In this document: positions 1 through 6,741 of the stretch, one piece after another
Position numbering within the stretch: the stretch's first letter is position 1
How the letters are laid out: every line of letters starts with the position of its first letter
Assembly (NCBI GenBank): GCA_047973225.1
Contig: JBKEBQ010000052.1
Location: 1 to 6,782, forward strand
Direction: 5' to 3'
From: JBKEBQ01 sp047973225
GTDB taxonomy: Bacteria > Bacillota_I > Bacilli_A > Erysipelotrichales > Erysipelotrichaceae
DNA length: 6,782 nt
Program-made: the position numbers and the translations under genes
The notes under the pieces: generated by a model
The model's input: only the letters and a program-made list of their open reading frames with translations
Databases searched by the model: none
What the model was told of the DNA's origin: nothing

Positions 1-53
1 GCATATTGATAATTTAATTAAGGAAAATATATTCCGGACTATAAGGAGGAAAA
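1..53 (+). other. Leader / upstream gene tail before the PTS operon
   Basis: All three forward frames meet a stop early (TAA at 10-12, TAA at 15-17, TAA at 74-76), so any of them could be the tail of an upstream gene; the bases do not decide which. No convincing promoter (-35 plus -10) or operator repeat is visible in this short piece. It may be leader RNA or simply an intergenic gap inside a longer operon. Confidence 0.4.
44..50 (+). promoter_or_regulatory. Strong ribosome-binding site for IIB
   Basis: AGGAGGA lies 3 nt before the ATG at 54, a near-perfect match to the 16S rRNA anti-Shine-Dalgarno sequence. It fixes the start of the IIB gene, whose upstream in-frame codons include stops. 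Confidence 0.85.
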
Positions 54-347
54 ATGAAAATATTACTAATTTGTAATGCCGGTGTTTCAACATCAATGGT
101 TGCACAGAATATGCAAGAATATTGTGATGCAAACAAACTTGGACACGAGATCTTAGCCTTACCTGAATCAGAAGCTAAAAACATAGCACAAGATTGAGAC
201 ATTTTATTAATGGGGCCTCAAATGAGATATGCTATGCCAATGTTTGCAAAACTATTTCCTAGCAAACCTCTTGACTCTATCCCGCCAGCACTTTACGGAA
301 AAATGGATGGGAAAGGAGTAGTCGAATTCGCGATGAATTTAAAATAA
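54..347 (+). CDS. celA: PTS lactose/cellobiose-family EIIB component
   Basis: The 97-residue cytoplasmic EIIB of a lactose/cellobiose-family phosphotransferase system accepts phosphate from EIIA and hands it to the sugar bound in EIIC. The protein opens with a short beta strand and the phosphocysteine loop CNAGVSTS, with active-site Cys7. Near residue 53 it has LLMGPQMRY, matching the conserved 'GPQ' segment of the family. Length is close to the usual 100-105. The start is fixed by a strong Shine-Dalgarno site at 44-50. Trp48 is encoded by TGA (195-197), so the standard code would break the gene. The IIA gene follows after one base. The family assignment is firm. The sugar (cellobiose, other beta-glucoside, possibly chitobiose) cannot be read from this subunit; the GH1 gene downstream favours a beta-glucoside. 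Confidence 0.95.
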
Positions 348-348
348 T

Positions 349-645
349 ATGAAAAAATTAGAAGAAATCGCAATGATGATTATTACTAACTCTGGAGTCT
401 CAAAATCTTTTACTATGGAAGCTTTAGATAAAGCGAAAGAAAAAGATTATGAGGCAGTTGAAGAGTTATTTGAAAAAGCCGAAGAAGCGTTAAGACTTGC
501 ATCCCAAGAACACTTTAAGGCTTTAAAAGAAGATATGGAAAAAGGTATCGATGTAAATATACTTATGTTACATGCGGAAGACCAGATGATGTCTTCCGAA
601 ACTATCTTAACCTTATCTAGAAAAATAGTTGAATTAACTAAATAA
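349..645 (+). CDS. celC: PTS lactose/cellobiose-family EIIA component
   Basis: The 98-residue all-helical EIIA of the lactose/cellobiose family is phosphorylated by HPr and passes phosphate to EIIB Cys7. The likely phospho-acceptor is His75 in LMLHAEDQMM (residues 72-81). Asp78, three residues later, matches the metal-binding Asp of trimeric IIA-Lac. The N-terminus (LEEIAMMIITNSGVSKSF) and the central Glu/Lys/Ala-rich helices are also typical, and the length is normal. The ATG sits one base after the IIB stop and has no nearby Shine-Dalgarno site. The only purine-rich match, AAAGGAG, is about 30 nt upstream inside IIB. Translation is therefore probably coupled to termination of IIB, which would keep the two soluble subunits in step. 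The gene contains no in-frame TGA. Its stop codon overlaps the ribosome-binding site of IIC. Confidence 0.95.
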   Translation: MKKLEEIAMMIITNSGVSKSFTMEALDKAKEKDYEAVEELFEKAEEALRLASQEHFKALKEDMEKGIDVNILMLHAEDQMMSSETILTLSRKIVELTK

Positions 646-650
646 GGAGG
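644..650 (+). promoter_or_regulatory. Ribosome-binding site for IIC, overlapping the IIA stop
   Basis: AAGGAGG begins within the TAA stop of IIA (643-645) and is 5 nt before the ATG at 656. This arrangement links IIA termination to IIC initiation and fixes the IIC start. Confidence 0.85.
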
Positions 651-655
651 TTAAA

Positions 656-3037
656 ATGACTGAAAATGACATACAGAAAACTACTGTTATGGAAAAATTT
701 TTCAACGGGTTTTCTAAAGTCGGTGGAGCCATTGGTAAACAAAAACACATTGCTTCAGTAAGAGATTCTTTTGCTGTATTTGTTCCGTTTATAATCATTG
801 GTTCTATGGCCACGCTATTTACGGCAGTTTTATTAGATCCTAATGGTATTCTTGCCGTCAAAGTTTTTCAAGATTTATTTGGAATAAATAGTAATTCTGG
901 ATTCTTTGACATCTGAAAACAAGTTGACTTTTATGTGGCGCCAGTGTTTGAAGGTCTAACTGCAGCTTCGATAAGCTTTATGGCAGTATTCCTTTCGTTC
1001 TTCTTTGGTTATCACCTAATACAAAACTATGGTGGTAATCAAGGACAAGCGTTCATTGGTGGTGCAGTGGGACTTGCTTCGTTCTTAGTGTTCCAACCAG
1101 TTCTTGCAAATGGAGGAGGAATCGGACTACTAGGTACAGGAGGAATATTAGTTGCCATGATTGGTGGACTAATAGGGCCAACAATATTTTGATACTTACA
1201 AAATGTAGATGCATTTGTAATCAAAATGCCAAAAGGTGTGCCGCCTGCAGTTGGAGTTGCATTTGGAGCTTTAATTCCAATTACACTTACACTGCTAATA
1301 ATGGCATCTATCCAACCGATTTGAGGAGGAATTGGTTATCTTATTGGATATACTTCAATTGATAAAAAAATTGATGTTTACTTCTCAGCCCCAGTTATTG
1401 TATTAAATACTGGACAAGTTATAGAAAATTTCAGAATTCAATTTGTATTAAATGAAACATCTGATTTCTATAATGTATTTTTACCATTTGTAGAAAATGG
1501 AAAAATATCAGCAGATGGAATCACTAATGCATACAACTCTATGAGTGAAGAACAACAAATTACTTTCCAATTGCTAATATTAGTTCAAGAAGCAACAAAT
1601 GGAATATTATATTTACCAGGGAATGTAGTTGATGTTTTAACTCAGTACTTCATAGGAACAACAATTACTGATAAAACTGACGCATTAGAAAAATTGGCAG
1701 AATTTGGAGCGTTAACTCCAAAAGAATCTTGAAAAATTATAAACGATACATTTGGCTTAGGAATTTCTTGGCTACTTGCCCAAACGGTTTGACCTGGTCT
1801 TTGAAATAATGGAACTCTTTTAGGTGACGCAATTCTTCCATTTGGATTAAGTCAGTTGTTTATTACTTTAGGATCAATTGGTTCTTTATTTGAACAAACA
1901 CCTATCGACGGTAATTTTATTGATAATATAAAACAAATTGATCCAAGTACATATTACTTCATTAATGCTATTAATACGTACTTAGCTGAACCTTTAACAG
2001 ATCTTTCCAATACACTACCAGCAATATTCCTAATAATGATGATGACTTCAATGTTCTGATTCTTTGGAATTCATGGTTCAAATGTTATGGCTCCAGTTAT
2101 GGTGACACTATGAGCCCCTGCCCTTGTTCATAATATGGTCCTAGTTCAAACTACAGGATCAGATTGAGCAAATATGGCTCCAGGAGTTCTTGAACAATTC
2201 GAAAGATGAAACTTTGCATCATCATGAGCATGAGGAGATATAGGTGGTGGGGGATATGTTCTAGCGCTATTAATCGGTATTACATTATTCTCAAAATCAC
2301 CATCACAAAAGGCGCTGGCTAGAATTTCACTGCCAATGTCATGCTTTAATATTTCGGAACCAGTAGTATTTGGATTGCCAATAATGCTTAATCCTTCACT
2401 ATTAATTCCGTTCCTAGTTGTTGAACCAACAATTTGTGTTACAGTAGCAATTATTACTGGACTTGGATGAGTTGCGCCAGTGGTTGCAATTCTACCTTGA
2501 ACAATGCCAACAATAATTGGCCCTTTTCTTTATACATTAGATTGAAGAGCAGCAATTTGATCAACACTATTCTTACTATTCGCAATTACAATTTACGTTC
2601 CATTCGTAATTCTTGACTCTAGAACTAAAGTTAAAGAAGCGGCGGAGGAAGAAGGAATTTCAATTGAAGAATTTTTAGCAAATGCTAAACAAGATGAAAT
2701 TGAAAGAAGAATAAATAATAAAGCTAATAAAAATCTTAATAAATTAACTAATGATATTTCTAAAAATGAAACTTCAATTGTCAAATTAGAAGAAAAAAAT
2801 GCTGAATTAGAATTCAAAATAAAAGAAAAAACATCTGCCGGTAAAACAACAGATGCTATTCAAAATAAAATTGAATCTAATAATATAAAAATTGAAAATC
2901 ATAAAGCAATTGTTAAACTTGTGCAAAAAGATTTAAAACCAGCTGAAAAAGAAGCTGAAGAAATTAAAAAAGAGTTGTGAGCAGCTCAAAAAGAAAAAGA
3001 GGCCGCTAAAGCAGAAAAGCAAGCAGCTAAAAAATAA
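656..3037 (+). CDS. celB: Enlarged PTS lactose/cellobiose-family EIIC permease with coiled-coil tail
   Basis: This is the 793-residue membrane permease that binds and translocates a beta-glucoside during phosphorylation. Family landmarks appear in order: QKHIASVRDSF with the first membrane helix (residues 30-55), KMPKGVPPAV (191-200), WFFGIHG (468-474, with sugar-site His473), ISEPVVFGLP (566-575, with Glu568) and LPWTMP further on. His473 and Glu568 match the sugar-contacting His and Glu of the ChbC structure. Usual length is about 430-450. The excess lies in two places. Residues about 225-440, between the second and third landmarks, form an insertion of about 200, part polar and part hydrophobic (366-412). 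Residues 654-793 form a charged, helical cytoplasmic tail with clear heptads at 694-722. The frame holds 17 TGA and one TGG tryptophan codons and no TAA or TAG before 3035. The family is certain; the roles of the extra parts are unknown. Confidence 0.93.
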
Positions 3038-3057
3038 AAAGCGGGAAACCGCACTTT
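3038..3057 (+). terminator. GNRA-loop hairpin directly after IIC (weak or partial terminator?)
   Basis: GCGG (3041-3044) pairs with CCGC (3049-3052) around a GAAA tetraloop, a very stable loop type. The AAA at 3038-3040 can extend the stem with TTT at 3055-3057 past a two-base bulge. It starts immediately after the IIC stop. No U-run follows, so it is not a classic terminator. A transcript-stabilising or processing hairpin that lowers expression of downstream genes is equally possible. Confidence 0.5.
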
Positions 3058-3069
3058 CAAAAATCACTA

Positions 3070-3100
3070 GGGTTATGTCTTTTTTAAAAAGATATAACTC
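3070..3100 (+). promoter_or_regulatory. Long inverted repeat upstream of the unknown trio
   Basis: GGGTTATGTC (3070-3079) pairs over all ten positions, using two G-U pairs, with GATATAACTC (3091-3100). The T-run (3080-3085) and A-run (3086-3090) between them can extend the stem. It lies 7 nt before the ribosome-binding site of the next gene (AAGGGA, 3108-3113). It may act as an attenuator, RNA-processing site or rho-independent-like terminator, but no T-tract follows. The right arm contains TATAAC (3093-3098), which could instead be a -10 box with no clear -35. Confidence 0.5.
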
Positions 3101-3117
3101 TTCATTGAAGGGATAAA

Positions 3118-3585
3118 ATGTTTGAAATATATAAAACAACACAACACGTATTTAAAAATTGGCAATTAGTAACGCTTTTTATAGGGTTAATGATTATTTT
3201 TACTACAATTTCTTTAGTAGTTTGATTTATTTGTATTAGATCAGATAAAAAAGAAAGAATTGAAAATGAAAAAATTCTAAACAGAGATAAAAAGCATTTT
3301 GAAATTGATTTAAAACAAACATTATATTCTTTCATTGAGGAGTCAATTAAGGAAATCAATAACTTTGACCCTATAGAACAAAATATGGGAGATATTTCGA
3401 AGAAAATCAAAAATGAAATTAGAGAATATGCAGATAAACAAACTTTTCTAATTTTCAAAGAAGAAAATCCTAAAGAACCTCTAGTTAATTTAGTGGAGAA
3501 ACTGTTGGTGACTCCACCTTTTACATGAGAAAAAAATTTAAAAAAAGAACTAAAGGAGGTTTTCAATTATGGCCACGCATTATAG
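3118..3585 (+). CDS. Unknown single-pass membrane protein, 155 residues
   Basis: I do not recognise this protein. A short N-terminal segment (1-16) is followed by one clear membrane helix at about 17-40, rich in Leu, Ile, Phe and Val. It ends in Arg41 and then a Lys/Glu-rich stretch, so by the positive-inside rule the C-terminal part is cytoplasmic. Residues 43-155 are charged, mostly helical-looking, with no known motif visible. There is no lipobox Cys or cleavable signal site. Trp36 and a second Trp near 139 are encoded by TGA. The start ATG has AAGGGA at 3108-3113. The last 17 nt overlap the next gene in a different frame. Its place between a PTS permease and its hydrolase suggests an accessory membrane role in sugar uptake or sensing, which is inference only. 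Confidence 0.8.
3553..3560 (+). promoter_or_regulatory. Internal Shine-Dalgarno deciding the start of the 189-residue gene
   Basis: AAGGAGGT lies inside the end of the preceding gene, 8 nt before the ATG at 3569. The frame of the downstream gene carries a TAA at 3551-3553, so translation must start after it. This makes 3569 the credible start and argues against a fusion with the upstream protein. Confidence 0.8.
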
Positions 3586-4138
3586 AACCGAAAGGGACAT
3601 AACCGCTCTTCACAAAGATGTAAAATATGAAAAGATAAGAACAATTAAAGAATTCGAAAGTGCTTATAAAGATTTAGAAAGTAAAATATTCGTTTCAAAA
3701 CAAGATGAAAAGAGAAGAAAATGATCTAAATCATTCACATACAAAGGTTTTTTCTTCGAAGATAGTGTCAATCGAAAATTCAAGTCTCTAATAGAATCTT
3801 TCATGATAGTTTTTAATAAAGACATAAGATTTGAAGAACTTAAGAATAGGACATATTTCAAAGGAGAAAAAGAACATTCCAATTTATATAAATTCCACCT
3901 TAATATGGAGGAGAAGGAGTTCACTAGTACATACATAGAAAACGACACTATCTATATAGACAACTTTTCAGTTTATCAAAGAGGTGGGAAAACCTATTTC
4001 AAAATTTCCAAAATAATGATGCTACCTATCACTTTAGATTTGCTGTCACAGCACACTCACACATCAAAATTTTTACTTAATTCTAGATTCAAGCAATATA
4101 AGAATGAAATAATACAAGGACTGACTAATGTTATATAG
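3569..4138 (+). CDS. Unknown soluble protein, 189 residues
   Basis: I do not recognise this protein. It has no signal peptide and no membrane helix. Residues 1-50 are charged and probably helical. Residues about 53-150 alternate aromatic and charged residues (FTYKGFFFED at 56-65, then several Tyr/Phe-rich strands), which suggests an alpha/beta domain. A Lys-rich helical C-terminus follows. Trp52 is encoded by TGA, so under the standard code the gene would look broken and only its second half would appear. The start follows an excellent ribosome-binding site at 3553-3560 and lies 17 nt inside the previous gene. Its last 11 nt overlap the next one. Such overlaps imply translational coupling of three partners in one complex or pathway. 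A cytoplasmic partner of the two flanking membrane proteins is a reasonable guess, not a demonstrated role. Confidence 0.8.
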
Positions 4139-4325
4139 TTTAATAATATTTATCTTAATATTGATAATGTTGATCCCAGCAATCATCTGGGCAGTTTTTA
4201 ATTTTGTGCAACACCCACTGATGGAGAGGTTATCCAAGTGAAGGGCGATTTTTATATCGAGTGCCATTTGTTATGGAATATCAATAGTCATTATTATAAC
4301 TATGTTATGTATATTAATAATTTAA
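4128..4325 (+). CDS. Unknown two-helix mini membrane protein, 65 residues
   Basis: I do not recognise this protein. It is nearly all membrane: helix 1 at about 2-23 and helix 2 at about 42-65 are joined by a short positive loop (residues 24-41, with Arg34, Lys37 and Arg39). This predicts a hairpin with its loop in the cytoplasm and both ends outside. Trp38 is encoded by TGA (4239-4241), so the gene is invisible under the standard code. AAGGA at 4116-4120 is 7 nt before the ATG, which overlaps the preceding gene by 11 nt. The TAA stop is part of the ribosome-binding site of the hydrolase gene. Size and topology recall holins or small transporter subunits, but no sequence motif supports either. 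Its consistent packing with both neighbours supports it as a real gene. Confidence 0.72.
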
Positions 4326-4330
4326 GGAGA
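4323..4330 (+). promoter_or_regulatory. Ribosome-binding site for 6-phospho-beta-glucosidase
   Basis: TAAGGAGA contains the stop codon of the 65-residue gene and sits 5 nt before the ATG at 4336. It ties the hydrolase to the unknown trio as one translated unit. Confidence 0.8.
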
Positions 4331-4335
4331 AGAAA

Positions 4336-5793
4336 ATGAAAAAAATTTATAAATTCCCAGAAAACTTCCTAATAGGGAGCGCTACGGCGGCGGAACAAAT
4401 TGAACCTAGAGATGGAAAGGATCTTAGAGGAGGAAAATCACTAACTTGTTGAAGTTGAATGTATAAAGTAATTCCATGATTTTTCAGGGATAAAATGTAT
4501 TGTCAAAATAATTTTTATGATAATTGAGAGAAGGACTTAGAGCTAGCGTCTGAACTTGGGCTTAATTCATTGAGGATGTCAATTTCGTGATCTAGATTTA
4601 TGCCGGATGGAGTAAATGTCAATAGAGAAGCAATCGTCTTCTATCAAAATATCTTTAACAAAGCAAAAAAATTAAAAATCAAATTAATAATCAGTTTATT
4701 TCATTTTGATTTACCCAATTGATTGAGAAAAAAAGGCGGATTTAAGTCTCCACAATTTCACGAATACTTTGAACACTACTCAAAAGAAGTGTTTAAAGCG
4801 TTTCCTAATGCAGCAGATTTTTGAGTTACCTTCAACGAATCCCAAGGGATGTTTGAAGGAATTCTTTTTGCGCCTAAAATTATTGGTCCGCTAGGCAAAG
4901 GAAATAATGGGTTTGTTAATGGTATAAGATCAATTTGGAATATCAATGTAGCTCATGCCAAAGCAGTAAAAGCATTTAGAGAATCTGAAGCAAAGGGAAA
5001 GATTGGCGGAGTATATGTTGGTTCAAATATGATTGCCTCTACAGAAGAGGATAAAGATGCTGCAAAAATTGCTGATGACTTATATTTCAAAGCATTCTTT
5101 GATCCAAATGTAATCGGAGAATTTCCACAAGATCTTAGAGAGCTTTTAATAAATAAAAAGTTATGACCATTTGACATAGAAAAAGAGGAGCATTATAAAT
5201 TATTTAAAAAATATAAATCAGATTTTGCTGGTGTTAATTACTACAATCCATTTAGAATTAAAAAATCTAATGGAAAGCCCAAAAAAGTTTGGTCACTCCA
5301 TCCCGACACAAAGTTTCTTAATCATAAGCTAAAAGGTTTATTTGAAATGGTTGTAGTGGATGAGAACACGCCTAACATAAGATACAATTCAGATAGAGGA
5401 TGAGAGATTAATCCATCTGCGCTGTATGACAGACTAATGATAATCAAAAATGATTACAACAACTTTCCAACTATTGTTACTGAGAATGGGATGGGAGTTG
5501 CTAATGAAGATAGATTCAAGGACGAAAACGGCGTAATACAAGACACTTATAGAATTGATTTTCTTTCTGAACATATGTATTATGTGCATAAAGCTATTCA
5601 AGATGGTGCTAATGTCTTTGGTTTCCATCAATGAACATATATTGATAACTGATCATGAATGAACGCATATAAAAATCGTTATGGTTATTATGAACTAGAT
5701 TTAAAAACTGGAGAAAGAAAACAAAAACTGTCGGCATCCTGAATAAAAAATGTGACAAAAACAAATTCAATTGAGTTTGAAGAGGAGAAATAA
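4336..5793 (+). CDS. bgl: 6-phospho-beta-glucosidase, glycoside hydrolase family 1
   Basis: This 485-residue cytoplasmic retaining hydrolase would split the imported 6-phospho-beta-glucoside (for example cellobiose 6-phosphate) into glucose 6-phosphate and glucose or an aglycone. GH1 landmarks are all present: FLIGSATAAEQIE at 11-23 (Gln21 binds sugar), RMSISWSRFMPDG, SLFHFDLPNW, the acid/base Glu168 in TFNES, and the nucleophile Glu383 in TENG. Near the C-terminus, FHQWTYIDNWSW carries Ser440 where plain beta-glucosidases have Glu, which indicates a phosphorylated substrate. Tyr449 of the RYG motif is also kept. The Lys that usually precedes RY in phosphate-binding KRY is Asn447, with a Lys one position earlier at 446. 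Thirteen Trp codons are TGA and two TGG. Length is normal for the family. The gene directly follows the unknown trio and precedes the MurQ-like gene by 4 nt. Confidence 0.93.
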
Positions 5794-5797
5794 AATA

Positions 5798-6637
5798 ATG
5801 AAGCAAGTTTATTGGGAATTAATAGAAAACTTTTTTGATGACTGTGAAGAAACTGTTGAAAAAATTCAAGAGAACATTTTCAATATATCTGAATTAATTG
5901 CACAAAAAGTAGAAAATGGAAATGGAAGAGTGATTTTACTTGGTTTTGGAATTTTAGGCGGGATATTAAGATCATTTATTGACGAATTGCCTAATCAATA
6001 TCAAGTGAAAAAGGAGTTATTTATTTCCATAGTTCCAGGTGAAATATCTTCAATAAGCAAAAAAATTGATTACTCAGAAATTCCCATGATTGCTCCATTT
6101 GAATTTGAAGCATTAAATCTTCAAGAAAAAGACTTATGTATCATTTTTCAACCACCTAAAGTAAATGAATATTCTATTAACGTTGAAGATTATTTAAAAG
6201 AGAAGAATATTCCAGTTTGTGTCATTAGATCAGAATTGTCCATCGAAGATTCCGAAATAGATCAAGATAAAGATATTGTTATCAGTTACAATGATTCGGT
6301 TGTTTGTGGTCTTGATTCCGCAGAATGGTTATTGACTGAAATTGCTATTGCAAAATTAATATTAATCTGTTCCATGTCAGGTTCAGGAAGAATATTTGGA
6401 AATTCGTTAGCTTTCTTAATACCTAATACTAGAGAAAATTGAAATAAATGTATTCAAATTATTAAAAAAGTATGTGAAATTGAAGATGATGAAGCAGAGT
6501 CTCTGTTTGGGTTGTCAGGACTTCGAACAGAAGTGGCGATAGTTATGTATAAACTTAAGATTGATAATAAAACTGCGACAGAACTCATTTATAAACATAA
6601 AAAGAATTTGAATAAATTATTTGAGAATATGAAATAA
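5798..6637 (+). CDS. MurQ/GckR-like SIS-fold protein, probably non-catalytic
   Basis: This 279-residue protein resembles N-acetylmuramate-6-phosphate etherase (MurQ) along most of its length. By eye, GFGILGGI (49-56) aligns with the first SIS loop, Glu63 with MurQ catalytic Glu83, and IVPGEI plus ALNLQEKD (105-112) with the next strand. IFGN (199-202) and a helical C-terminal domain with AIVM (247-250) match the MurQ UBA-like end. A second Glu (94) sits within one residue of catalytic Glu114. However, the Thr/Ser-rich phosphosugar loops (GAGTSGR and ASGRT in MurQ) are replaced by GFGILGG and FQPPK. The N-terminus is about 20 residues shorter, and there is no helix-turn-helix as in RpiR regulators. 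A sensor or regulator like GckR is plausible, as is a diverged enzyme. The ATG at 5798 is preferred over TTG at 5771 because AGGAGA (5783-5788) precedes it. The Trp near 216 is TGA-encoded. Confidence 0.72.
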
Positions 6638-6671
6638 TAAAACAGATCTTTTTGAAGTGTGTATAGTGGTC

Positions 6672-6702
6672 AAAAAATAGTACATTTTGTACTATTTTTT
6701 TT
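6672..6702 (+). terminator. Rho-independent terminator of the operon
   Basis: AAAAAATAGTAC (6672-6683) and GTACTATTTTTT (6689-6700) form a perfect 12-bp stem around a 5-nt loop, and the T-run continues to 6702 (8 T). It lies 34 nt after the MurQ-like stop. The A-run on the left makes it potentially bidirectional. It should end the whole transcript. Confidence 0.9.
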
Positions 6703-6703
6703 G

Positions 6704-6709
6704 TATAAT
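6704..6709 (+). promoter_or_regulatory. -10 box of the tRNA promoter
   Basis: A perfect TATAAT begins one base after the terminator T-run and 32 nt before the tRNA 5' end. No good -35 hexamer is found; the -35 position (about 6681-6686) falls inside the terminator hairpin. Mollicute promoters often depend mainly on the -10 element, so this is a credible start for the tRNA transcript. Confidence 0.65.
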
Positions 6710-6741
6710 ATTAAAGGACTTAAAAAACCAAACAATTCCAT

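Noticed and set aside
2..76. A short open frame through the start of the window as the tail of an upstream gene
   Set aside because: It is only 24 codons, has no recognisable protein signal, and would overlap the IIB start and its ribosome-binding site. Two other frames could equally end an upstream gene at 12 or 17.
914..2616. Apparent internal stops suggesting that the permease is a pseudogene in pieces
   Set aside because: Every interruption is TGA at a position where Trp fits the family (for example W468 in WFFGIHG). No TAA or TAG occurs in frame before 3035, so the gene is intact under code 4.
3540..3546. Seven-A slippery run (A AAA AAA) that could fuse the first two unknown genes by frameshifting
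   Set aside because: A -1 shift leads to the wrong frame: the next gene is in the +1 frame and has a TAA at 3551-3553 before its own strong ribosome-binding site. Independent initiation is simpler.
3102..3566. A 154-codon open frame on the minus strand
   Set aside because: It is almost exactly antisense to the 155-residue membrane protein, lacks a ribosome-binding site that fits, and its Phe/Ser-rich translation is what the reverse of Lys/Glu/Asn-rich coding DNA gives.
4128..4325. Reading the two-helix mini protein as a phage holin
   Set aside because: Topology alone is too common. No endolysin or other phage gene is nearby, and the gene is embedded in a sugar operon.
5771..5797. TTG start at 5771 giving nine extra residues on the MurQ-like protein
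   Set aside because: It would overlap the hydrolase end and has no ribosome-binding site. The ATG at 5798 has AGGAGA 9 nt upstream and lies 4 nt after the previous stop.
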